Source: Saccharofermentans sp.
GTDB taxonomy: Bacteria > Bacillota > Clostridia > Saccharofermentanales > Saccharofermentanaceae
Reading direction: 5' to 3'
Assembly (NCBI GenBank): GCA_024682215.1
Contig: JAIKZM010000199.1
Location: 1-52,387 of the forward strand
DNA length: 52,387 nucleotides
Both the position numbers and the translations under genes were made by a program. The notes under the pieces were generated by a model. That model saw nothing but the letters and a program-made list of their open reading frames with translations. It made no database searches and was not told the origin of the DNA. Positions 40,841 to 48,834 of this stretch are shown piece after piece; the first letter of the stretch is position 1; every line of letters begins with the position of its first letter.

Positions 40841-43800
40841 TTTCACCCTCCGCAATCTTCATAAGCTTAGAATTCAATTCCTTGCAATAATCCGAATCCA
40901 TTGCTTTGTAAGGACGAATTATACGTTCCCTGTTCATCTTTACGTAGATAGCTGCAGAACCACTGAGTCCGAGACAGGATTCTGAGTTAATAAGTGTAAC
41001 AGCCTCGTTCTTATCAGTCAGACGGAAAACGATCTTATGAGCAAACTTGTAAAGGAAATCCTGAATCTTGGCCATACCGCCAAACATTGAGGTGAGATTA
41101 GCAACGCTGTTATGCCAAGCAATGACATTGATCTCATTGGACTCAACCGCAGACTGAAGTATCTGGCCGTCTGTATAGTGGTGGAAGCCGCCGGACATAG
41201 GCATGATACCATTAGTCATACGCTGCTTGGTAGCTTCATTCCTGGCTGCTATCAACTGTGAATCAGGCTGATAGCTCATGCTGCGGAAATTCTGAAGGCC
41301 AAACACAAACATGTATTCCGTCTTTTCGAGATCTATAGTGCTCAGATCATCTTCCTGACCGTAATAGCTGATGTATTCCTTGAAGGCATCACATATATCA
41401 GTGATATGAGTTGCCATATCAGGAGCCAGAACAACTATCGATGACTTCTTTCCGGAAGCTACCTGCTTAGCAAGAACGCAATAGATCGAAAGCTGGAATA
41501 TAGACTCAGCAAGGGATTCGTTATTCCCAACGATCAAAAGGTTCTCATTTGAAGCTTTCTTAAGTTTCAAATAACTCTCTTCATAACATCTGTCGATCTT
41601 AACAGGCTTTTCTGATTCTATCTGCTTGCGTAATTCACCGGTGAAAACATTTACTTCATTACCGATGGTAAGTTCACATACACTTGGATCAACAACGCGG
41701 TATGTTCCGTTGATGATAGCATTGAATATCGAGAACGGATTATCACGAATGGTACTCAAAAGGAGTTTTGTCTGATATCTGCCTTCGGAGATAGGATAAC
41801 TGAGCTCATCGACTACTTCTTCAGCAGGCTTGGCAAGAGCCCATTGCAGCAATCTCTGAGAGTTCTTATCACCGGTTGCGAATACCATCTGTCCTTTTAC
41901 TTCACCATTTAAGGTAAGTGCAAGGTGCGTATCGCCCCAGAGCATTGAAGAATACTCCAATTCACTGTGATAGAAAGCCATTCGGCCGAAAATGTTGATC
42001 TTAGCAGTTTCCGTAAGTCCTGCAACGCTGCTCATACTTTGAGTAGCAAGAATAACGTGAACGTTAAATGCACCGCCTTCCTTGGCGATAACTTCGATAA
42101 TCCTGGAACAATCCGCGCCTACACCGGTATCAAACAAATGCTGGAACTCATCCAACACCACGATAGTTACAGGAATAACCTTTCCGGTCTTCTCATAGTA
42201 TTCTTTCCAGTTCTTAACGCTGTTTGCAATAAACAACTCACTGATAGCCTTGATCTTATCTTCAATGTGTTTCAAAACGGCATGACCGAATTCAGGAACA
42301 CTCTCTACTGCAAGTGCTTTAACAACAGGAGTATTCAACCTGGCATATGGAGCAAACTCTACGCCCTGTTTAAAGTCTACCAGATACAATTCAGCATTAG
42401 GTACGTACTTAATAGTGTTGTAGATGATTACATGTAAAGCATTCGTCTTACCGATACGGGTTGCACCTGACATAAGATAATCCTGACAGGACCCGAAGAA
42501 AGACATATATTCGATCTCACCACCAAGGTTTTTACCGATAGGTATCTTATACTCACCATTCTTGCAGACTTCACCCACAAGCTCATCAATATAAACGGTA
42601 AGCTGCTGGCTCTCTTTGATCGCTTCGTTATAAAACTTGGTAAACTTATCGACAGCGGCTGAAGTGATCTCTTCCTGAGGAACGATCCACATGCTTTCCC
42701 TGTTGATAAGGTAATAATTCTTAAACAATGAATAACTGCCTGTCGCAATCTCTTCTGCCATCGTAGCCTCTTCAGGCCTGAGCATCTGCATCGCAGAACC
42801 TCCGGCATTAAAGATTATCGTAAAAATACCACACTTAGGGCCATTCTCGACAATGTTCTTAAGAGCCTGCAAAGACTGTGCAGTCATGTTCTGCGGATAA
42901 TCCATCAGGAACAGGAATTCATAAGGAGAACTATTGAACGAACGTTCCTTGTTATGCTGGTACAGCGTCGTCTTGGTACCCTTCAAGATATTGTTGATCG
43001 TATAAGCGATCTCATTGCTCAAACGCTCGAATTCTTTTCTGATGCTGTCAACGTCAACAATATATGTGCTTAAGCGGCTTCCTTCTGACTCGTTCTTTCC
43101 GACATCCCTGAATGTTGAGAAAACACCGGTATTCGCAGGATCGCCAAATATCAGTTTTACCTTTCCGACAGGCAGATTTGCTACTACGGATCCGACCATA
43201 TGCTGGACGATGCCGTTTAATGCACTGCGCGAGAACTCATCCATGCCATTGGCATTGATCGCCATCTTATAACGGAGCGAATCAAGGTGCAGCAGATTAG
43301 GATGCTTGAAATGGATCAGATTATCCTTGGCAAAGAGACATTTATTGTATCTTGAGATGATATTCTGAGCAAAGCTGATGGTATATTCGTTGAAGGTGAA
43401 ATCAAACTTACCTTTTCCGTATTCATAGAAAAGGACAAAATCTTCTTTTGGTTCAACGACAATATCATCTTTGCTGTTTACGTCAGTAAAAGAGACATTG
43501 CTGTTTTCAATCCCGCTCATCCAACCGTTAAAGCTTTCAGAAGGACATACACTTTCAATGCTTTCAATGAGCGAATCCGAATACTCAAGTATCCTGGCCC
43601 TTGAATCAACATCAAAATTGTCTATGGTATGATTAACGTTCTCCAGTTCCTTCTCTTTTAAAGCGAGATCTTCCTTAATCGCCTTTATCCACAAAGACAG
43701 ATTGGAGCGCCCGAAATCAATAATCGTCAAGTAGTTTGTAATCGTCTCCTGACGTATCTGATTTAAGCGGATCTCTTCCTTGTAAACCTTATAGAGATAA

Positions 43801-44354
43801 TAGAACATGTAACGTTTATAAGGAGCCCATAAGACTTTCGTAGAATATGAGAGCAATATCTTAAGGGCTTTGGGAGAATAATCTACGATTCTTTCAGGCA
43901 TAGCTCCGCGGAGTTCCCAAAAGTTCATCTTATCAGCATTGGTAACCCAGCTCTTATAGTCCTTGTGGCCCTTGATCAGCTCAATCTTCTTCTCAGACTC
44001 CGTCAGGTCGTTCTTAACCTTGGCGATACTGTCTTTCATGGCAAAAATAGAGCGGAAGTTTTCTGCGCATTTTATATAATCACTTGCATCCTTAGCGGAA
44101 GATATCTTCGCCCAGCAATCATTAATCTTGGACAAAAGATCATTATCGTCTATTACAAAAGAGGGTTTCTCTGAAAGATATCTCAAAGCCGTATTAGCTG
44201 ATTGAATCCTCTTTTCCAAGCTTTCTCGTTCTTTTAAAAGAGCTTCATACTTTTCAGATTCGTGTTGACAGACCTTAACTATAAGTTCTGTTTTAGCATC
44301 GACCAAACCTACCAATGAAAACAAGTCTTTTTGTGTATACATTCGGCCCCTCAT
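40833..44354 (-). CDS. FtsK/SpoIIIE-type ATPase with three ATPase-like modules
   Basis: About 1173 residues. The first 300 are coiled coil and mixed helix. A first ATPase-like module (about 330-590) has a Walker-B-like FLFLMDYP but no good P-loop. The second module carries Walker A SGATRIGKTNA near 630-640, LYLVDFKQGVEF, Walker B TIVVLDEFQHLF near 730-735 and VHVILATQSM, a typical FtsK/SpoIIIE core. A third module (about 930-1170) is again degenerate (LLIVGNNESLAES; EYMFVFGLQNF). The plan recalls EssC/EccC of type VII secretion, but here the middle motor is the intact one. The start is uncertain: ATG at 44354 (GGAAGG upstream), GTG at 44375 or ATG at 44342. Confidence 0.8.
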   Translation of the reverse strand: MRGRMYTQKDLFSLVGLVDAKTELIVKVCQHESEKYEALLKERESLEKRIQSANTALRYLSEKPSFVIDDNDLLSKINDCWAKISSAKDASDYIKCAENFRSIFAMKDSIAKVKNDLTESEKKIELIKGHKDYKSWVTNADKMNFWELRGAMPERIVDYSPKALKILLSYSTKVLWAPYKRYMFYYLYKVYKEEIRLNQIRQETITNYLTIIDFGRSNLSLWIKAIKEDLALKEKELENVNHTIDNFDVDSRARILEYSDSLIESIESVCPSESFNGWMSGIENSNVSFTDVNSKDDIVVEPKEDFVLFYEYGKGKFDFTFNEYTISFAQNIISRYNKCLFAKDNLIHFKHPNLLHLDSLRYKMAINANGMDEFSRSALNGIVQHMVGSVVANLPVGKVKLIFGDPANTGVFSTFRDVGKNESEGSRLSTYIVDVDSIRKEFERLSNEIAYTINNILKGTKTTLYQHNKERSFNSSPYEFLFLMDYPQNMTAQSLQALKNIVENGPKCGIFTIIFNAGGSAMQMLRPEEATMAEEIATGSYSLFKNYYLINRESMWIVPQEEITSAAVDKFTKFYNEAIKESQQLTVYIDELVGEVCKNGEYKIPIGKNLGGEIEYMSFFGSCQDYLMSGATRIGKTNALHVIIYNTIKYVPNAELYLVDFKQGVEFAPYARLNTPVVKALAVESVPEFGHAVLKHIEDKIKAISELFIANSVKNWKEYYEKTGKVIPVTIVVLDEFQHLFDTGVGADCSRIIEVIAKEGGAFNVHVILATQSMSSVAGLTETAKINIFGRMAFYHSELEYSSMLWGDTHLALTLNGEVKGQMVFATGDKNSQRLLQWALAKPAEEVVDELSYPISEGRYQTKLLLSTIRDNPFSIFNAIINGTYRVVDPSVCELTIGNEVNVFTGELRKQIESEKPVKIDRCYEESYLKLKKASNENLLIVGNNESLAESIFQLSIYCVLAKQVASGKKSSIVVLAPDMATHITDICDAFKEYISYYGQEDDLSTIDLEKTEYMFVFGLQNFRSMSYQPDSQLIAARNEATKQRMTNGIMPMSGGFHHYTDGQILQSAVESNEINVIAWHNSVANLTSMFGGMAKIQDFLYKFAHKIVFRLTDKNEAVTLINSESCLGLSGSAAIYVKMNRERIIRPYKAMDSDYCKELNSKLMKIAEGENA

Positions 44355-44407
44355 AACCAGCCTTCCACCCTCCACGGTCCAAAGGCTAAGTAAAATATTA
44401 TTTATAC

Positions 44408-44416
44408 ATTATAACA
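44408..44416 (-). promoter_or_regulatory. Promoter of the FtsK-HerA-effector operon, extended -10
   Basis: On the minus strand TGTTATAAT (TATAAT at 44408-44413) stands about 55 bases before the FtsK-like gene. There is no clear -35 box. The gap of 144 bases to the zinc-ribbon gene is the largest inside the locus, so the large operon probably starts here. Confidence 0.5.
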
Positions 44417-44498
44417 AACAACATTTCGCAGAATACAGGCGAATTTGTTAAAAATGTGAATATTTTAATGAAATACTGTCCCGTCAGTGACGTCGGGA

Positions 44499-45530
44499 TC
44501 ACTTTGCTGCCGCTTCCGCCTTAAGACCTTCTGTTACTTTATTCATGTAAGTTATGGCACGTTCTTCCTTAAGGAATTTGCGGACATAATCAAGACACTC
44601 AAAAGTCTTTTTCTTATCCTTATAAACCCTTAAGTCAACAATCGCGATCTTTTCAGCGGTCAGCACATAGACCATTTCCTCACCGAAAGACTTGGGCTTT
44701 TCACCATAATCATCATTTTTAAGAATAATGGACAGACTCTTTACCGATGCATCGACAGCATCAACGTCCATATCATTGACTTCATGCTTCGCGTCAGTAA
44801 TCCTTTCCATTAATTTTGTGTGAAGGATCAGCTGTTCAAGTATCTGCGAAGTTATATCCCTTCGATCAGATACGAGCAGATAAGACTCATCTAAAGCTTT
44901 GGCAAAATAAAGCGAATTTGCAAGATCGTAGCGGGCTTCTTCCATTCCGGAAATAAACTCAGAAGCATTGATCGCCTCAGATCCCGGAGCTTTTTTCATG
45001 TAAAGCTCATATCCGATGTCATACCACTTAAAGACTTCGCGCTTGTCAGTAATCACAGCGTCTGAAGCAACACCGAAATTCGCTTCAGATATCCTTGACG
45101 CTTGCTTTTTTTCTGCGCATATAAATGGTATCCCTCCCGCATTACCAGCAAGAGCCGCCTTTTCATACAGATCAACGGCTGCTTTTTTTGGTCGCATGCC
45201 ATTGATCTCATGAGAATCATCAAGTCTGGTGTAGTAATCTGCCACCAAAACCATTGCCTGGCTGTCACCATTATCAGCCAAGGAAACCAATTCATCGAAG
45301 TTCTTTCCTCTGTATGCTGATACTGTTTCTACCCTATTCTTAAGGAATCTGTCCTCAATGGTCATAGAGATAGCAGAACCGCAATTAAGACACAATCTGT
45401 CTCCCGGTTTATTGGCAAAACCACATTCCGGACAAACAACGGGAGTTTCAGCTTTAATAGGTGTACCGCATTTTCGGCAAAACTGTTCCCCCTCGCCTAT
45501 TTCTGCTGCACAATTAACACAATATGACAT
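44499..45530 (-). CDS. Double zinc-ribbon protein with Sel1-like repeats
   Basis: 343 residues. Two zinc ribbons open the protein: CVNCAAEIGEGEQFCRKCG (residues 4-22) and CPECG...CLNCG (about 33-51). The middle part reads like Sel1/TPR repeats (DNGDSQAMVLVADYYTRL, AAVDLYEKAALAGNAGGI). The remainder is helical and unassigned. There is no signal peptide or membrane segment, so it is probably a cytosolic adaptor. It stands just upstream of the FtsK-like gene on the same strand and may belong to the export locus, although it has its own promoter. Confidence 0.7.
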   Translation of the reverse strand: MSYCVNCAAEIGEGEQFCRKCGTPIKAETPVVCPECGFANKPGDRLCLNCGSAISMTIEDRFLKNRVETVSAYRGKNFDELVSLADNGDSQAMVLVADYYTRLDDSHEINGMRPKKAAVDLYEKAALAGNAGGIPFICAEKKQASRISEANFGVASDAVITDKREVFKWYDIGYELYMKKAPGSEAINASEFISGMEEARYDLANSLYFAKALDESYLLVSDRRDITSQILEQLILHTKLMERITDAKHEVNDMDVDAVDASVKSLSIILKNDDYGEKPKSFGEEMVYVLTAEKIAIVDLRVYKDKKKTFECLDYVRKFLKEERAITYMNKVTEGLKAEAAAK

Positions 45531-45560
45531 AATGACACCATCCTCAACTGTGTTTTTTTT

Positions 45561-45569
45561 AGTATAACA
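45561..45569 (-). promoter_or_regulatory. Promoter of the zinc-ribbon gene, extended -10
   Basis: On the minus strand TGTTATACT (TATACT at 45561-45566) lies 31 bases before the start codon. Its form matches the extended -10 boxes before ychF and the FtsK-like gene. A -35 box is not evident. Confidence 0.5.
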
Positions 45570-45607
45570 GAAATAACTACAAAAGAATTCTCAATTCGAT
45601 TGACCGG

Positions 45608-47101
45608 TCACTTGATTCCGTTGACCATTTCCCTGAACATGTCTCCCCTGTGTTCGAAATGCCTGAAATGATCGTATGACGTGCCGATCGAAGACATGAT
45701 AACTATCTCTCCCGGCTTAGCCCATTCCCTGGCCTTATCAATGGCCTCTTTATAGGCATTTACGACATTTTCCCTTGTTTCCGGGAACTCATAGACGTCG
45801 CCTTCCTGATCGGGGATCCTGTATATCTCATACTTACGTCCGTTTGCTTCCTTTTTGATTATATCCGTTACGAGATCGCCGTTTGAACCGTAGATGATGA
45901 TCCTGTCGCAGACATTTAAGATAGCGTCTCCGAGATTATCGTAGATGCACTTCTTGTCTGCGCCACCGCAGATAAGGACACCCTTCTCATTACGCGCAGC
46001 CAAGGCTTTCATGGTATTGAGAGACCTGTTCGGAGAAGTATCGATCGAGGAATTGTACCACCTGACTCCGTCAAGCTTCCTGATGAACTCGATCCTGTGC
46101 GGTACACCCTTGAAGTTCTTCGCGACATATGCGATGTCTTCGGGCTTTACGTAATCGAAAACAGCGCAGGTTGCGGCAAGGAAATTCTCGACATTATGCT
46201 TTCCGGGAATGAAGATCTCATCGATGCCGCAAATGTCGGTCTTTATGCTCTTATCCTCATAGATAAGTCTGCCGTTCTCCGTATATGCCCTGCGATAATT
46301 TGGCGTATCAGTCCTCATGACATTTTCCTTATCGGCTGAGAACAGATCCACTCTGCCTCTGGCAACGTCCTTCATGTCATATGTCAGATCACAGCCTGCA
46401 TTGAGGATTACCTTTCCGAAAGGTCCCTGATTCCTGAAAACGTTGACCTTAGCCTGGATATACTCATCGTAATCCTTATGAAAATCGAGGTGATTCGGAG
46501 TAATGTTAGTAATTATCGCTACATCCGCCGGCGTCTTCATGCCGAGCAGCTGGAAGGAAGACAGTTCAAGCACGACCATGTCATCAGACCACATCTGCGA
46601 AACTTTATCGAGCAACGGAGTGCCGATATTGCCGCCGACCCAGACAGTATAACCGGACTGCTTGAGTATCTCAGCCGTAAGCGTCGTTGTTGTCGTCTTG
46701 CCGTCAGAACCCGTGATCGCAAAGATCTTAGCAGGACACAGATTCATGAACAGTTCCATCTCTGTTGTCAGGATCGATCCTTTAGCCTTAAGAGCAGCAA
46801 GTTCAGGTGTCTCGAACCTCATCTTGGGAGTCTTGAAAACAATGTCGTAGAAGTCATCATTAAGATGAGACAGATAGTTATCTCCAAGTGACCATTCGAT
46901 CTTATCAGATATATCGGATAAAGCTTCGATATTCTTCTTAAGGACCGGATCATCTGCCGTCATCTTGTCGCATGCCGTTACCTTACAGTCCAATGAAACA
47001 AGCCATCTGATCAATGGTGTGTTGGATATTCCGACACCGATGACAGCGGCTTTTTTGCCTTTTATAAATTCACTGAAATCTTCAAATGCCAAGTTGCCCA
47101 T
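45608..47101 (-). CDS. murD: UDP-N-acetylmuramoylalanine-D-glutamate ligase
   Basis: MurD adds D-glutamate to UDP-MurNAc-L-alanine in peptidoglycan precursor synthesis. The N-terminal Rossmann domain opens AAVIGVGISNTPLIRW; the ATP loop GSDGKTTT is at 131-138; NITPNHLDFH and the C-terminal ligase motif VRWYNSSIDTSPNRS follow. At 497 residues it is longer than the usual 450, mainly through a C-terminal extension. AAAGGAG precedes the ATG. It stands alone from the dcw cluster, 11 bases after an ABC exporter gene, as the last gene of a tight five-gene operon. Confidence 0.92.
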   Translation of the reverse strand: MGNLAFEDFSEFIKGKKAAVIGVGISNTPLIRWLVSLDCKVTACDKMTADDPVLKKNIEALSDISDKIEWSLGDNYLSHLNDDFYDIVFKTPKMRFETPELAALKAKGSILTTEMELFMNLCPAKIFAITGSDGKTTTTTLTAEILKQSGYTVWVGGNIGTPLLDKVSQMWSDDMVVLELSSFQLLGMKTPADVAIITNITPNHLDFHKDYDEYIQAKVNVFRNQGPFGKVILNAGCDLTYDMKDVARGRVDLFSADKENVMRTDTPNYRRAYTENGRLIYEDKSIKTDICGIDEIFIPGKHNVENFLAATCAVFDYVKPEDIAYVAKNFKGVPHRIEFIRKLDGVRWYNSSIDTSPNRSLNTMKALAARNEKGVLICGGADKKCIYDNLGDAILNVCDRIIIYGSNGDLVTDIIKKEANGRKYEIYRIPDQEGDVYEFPETRENVVNAYKEAIDKAREWAKPGEIVIMSSIGTSYDHFRHFEHRGDMFREMVNGIK

Positions 47102-47112
47102 TTTCTCTCCTT

Positions 47113-48834
47113 TTATCCGGATATATACGAAGCATAGAGCTTGCTGTAAAATCCGCCGTTCGCAATAAGCTCATCGTGCGATCCGATCTCAGAGACCTTT
47201 CCGCCGTCAATGACGACGATCTTGTCACAGTTCGTGATCTGCGAAAGCCTATGTGCGATTATTATGCTCGTCCTGCCGTTCAGAAGCTCTCTGACAGCCT
47301 TCTGAATTCGGTCTTCGGTAACAACGTCGACTGATGACGTAGCTTCGTCAAGGATCATTATCGAAGGATCAGAAGCCATTGCCCTTGCTATCGTAAGAAG
47401 CTGTTTCTGACCTTCAGATATATCGTCTCTGGAGTTATCGATCATCTCATTATACCGCTTTGGTAGTTTTCTTATAAAAGAATCACAGCCGGACTTTTTG
47501 CAGGCATCAAAGACCTCTTCATCCGTGATGTGAGGCCCCGAGAATCTGATGTTTTCCATGACGGTGTCATCGGACAGCCATGTATCCTGAGTAACGAATC
47601 CGATATAGTGGCGAAGCTCTGACCTCGGGATTTCCCTGATCGACTTACCGTTTATCAGGATGTCACCCGAATCAGGCTCATAGTACCGCATGAGAAGATT
47701 GATCAATGTCGTCTTTCCGCACCCGGTGGGTCCTGCGATCGCAAAAGACTCACCCTTCCCGACTTTGAATGAAATTTCCTTCAATACAGGCCTTCCTGGT
47801 ACATATGAGAACGAGATGTTCTTAAATTCGATATCAAACTGAACATTCTTGTCGGGCATCCCGTCAGGTATCTTCTCGTCAGGGATCTCCGGGCTGTCCA
47901 GATGTTCAAATATGCGGTTTAAGCATGCAAAGCTGTCCGATAGCTCGGTATAAACGGCAGACAGGTCATTAAAGGGCTTCATGAACTGGTTCGCATATGC
48001 CAAAAGCGAAGTCAGCGCTCCGACCGTAATCGTACCGCCAATGCCCGCCAGGCAGCCTGTAAGGACTACACCGGCATATATAAGCGCATTGACAAACCTC
48101 GATGAAGGATTGCTGATCGAAGACAGGAACGTGGCTTTGGTTGCCGTTTCTTTATACTGTTCGTTGATCCCGTCAAATCCGCTCTTCCTGACATCAGAAA
48201 CGTTATACAGCCTGCATTCACGGAAGTTGTTTACCGATTCCGCGGAAAACGCCGTCTGATCGCTCCTGATCTTTGACTGTTTGGCAAATGATTTGTACGA
48301 CCCCTTTGCTATAAACGAAGCAACTGCGATCGAAACAGGCGTAAACCCGACAACGATGAGCGAGATCTTCCAGTTGATGACAAACATAACGGCAAGGGTT
48401 ATGAGTATCGTCGAAATGCCTGAAGCAAACTGGTTAAGGAAAAGAAGGATTCCGTCAGAAACAGTCTCGACATCGCTGATTATGAGGCTCTGAAGGCTTC
48501 CTGCAGAAGTCCTGTCGATATAAGACATCTTTACCCTGTGCATCTTTGCATAAGATGCATCACGCAGTTTGAGTCCGATCATGTATGAGATCCTGTTGTT
48601 CATCCTGATCAGCACAAACTGCAGCAGCGCCGCGCCTATGAGCAGTACGAGGATATTTACTATCAGCCTTAAAAGCCTTCCTGTATCACCGAGACTGTCT
48701 ATAGCACGTCCAGCAAAAAACGGGATCGCGACAGTCGCTCCGCCATAAAGCAGACCGATGATGACAGACATTATCACAAGGCCTGATGAACCCTTCAGAT
48801 ATGTGAAAAGGCGCTTCAGATTCTTCGGGTTCAT
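47113..48834 (-). CDS. ABC exporter half-transporter, consensus ATPase subunit
   Basis: 573 residues with an N-terminal six-helix exporter membrane domain (about 1-300) and a nucleotide-binding domain (about 330-573). Walker A is GPTGCGKTT and Walker B IMILDEATSSVD, with the catalytic glutamate present. The signature motif is non-consensus, ISEGQKQ instead of LSGGQ. With the partner gene (48831-50552, 4-base overlap) it forms a heterodimer with one functional and one degenerate ATP site, as in TM287/288- or BmrCD-type multidrug exporters. The substrate is unknown. Confidence 0.9.
   Translation of the reverse strand: MNPKNLKRLFTYLKGSSGLVIMSVIIGLLYGGATVAIPFFAGRAIDSLGDTGRLLRLIVNILVLLIGAALLQFVLIRMNNRISYMIGLKLRDASYAKMHRVKMSYIDRTSAGSLQSLIISDVETVSDGILLFLNQFASGISTILITLAVMFVINWKISLIVVGFTPVSIAVASFIAKGSYKSFAKQSKIRSDQTAFSAESVNNFRECRLYNVSDVRKSGFDGINEQYKETATKATFLSSISNPSSRFVNALIYAGVVLTGCLAGIGGTITVGALTSLLAYANQFMKPFNDLSAVYTELSDSFACLNRIFEHLDSPEIPDEKIPDGMPDKNVQFDIEFKNISFSYVPGRPVLKEISFKVGKGESFAIAGPTGCGKTTLINLLMRYYEPDSGDILINGKSIREIPRSELRHYIGFVTQDTWLSDDTVMENIRFSGPHITDEEVFDACKKSGCDSFIRKLPKRYNEMIDNSRDDISEGQKQLLTIARAMASDPSIMILDEATSSVDVVTEDRIQKAVRELLNGRTSIIIAHRLSQITNCDKIVVIDGGKVSEIGSHDELIANGGFYSKLYASYISG

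Noticed and set aside
30256-44375. Canonical type VII secretion (Ess/Yuk) locus
   Set aside because: No WXG100, EsaA, EssA, EssB or YukD-like gene is present and the effectors lack a recognisable LXG domain; only the FtsK-type ATPase is comparable.
30256-44375. Conjugative element or prophage
   Set aside because: No relaxase, integrase, capsid, terminase or attachment repeats were seen around the HerA- and FtsK-type genes.
44460-44500. Terminator after the zinc-ribbon gene
   Set aside because: A short CCCG/CGGG hairpin is possible but there is no T run behind it.
45601-45610. Palindrome TGACCGGTCA at the murD stop
   Set aside because: Ten bases only and overlapping the stop codon; no T run and no promoter nearby, so chance is likely.
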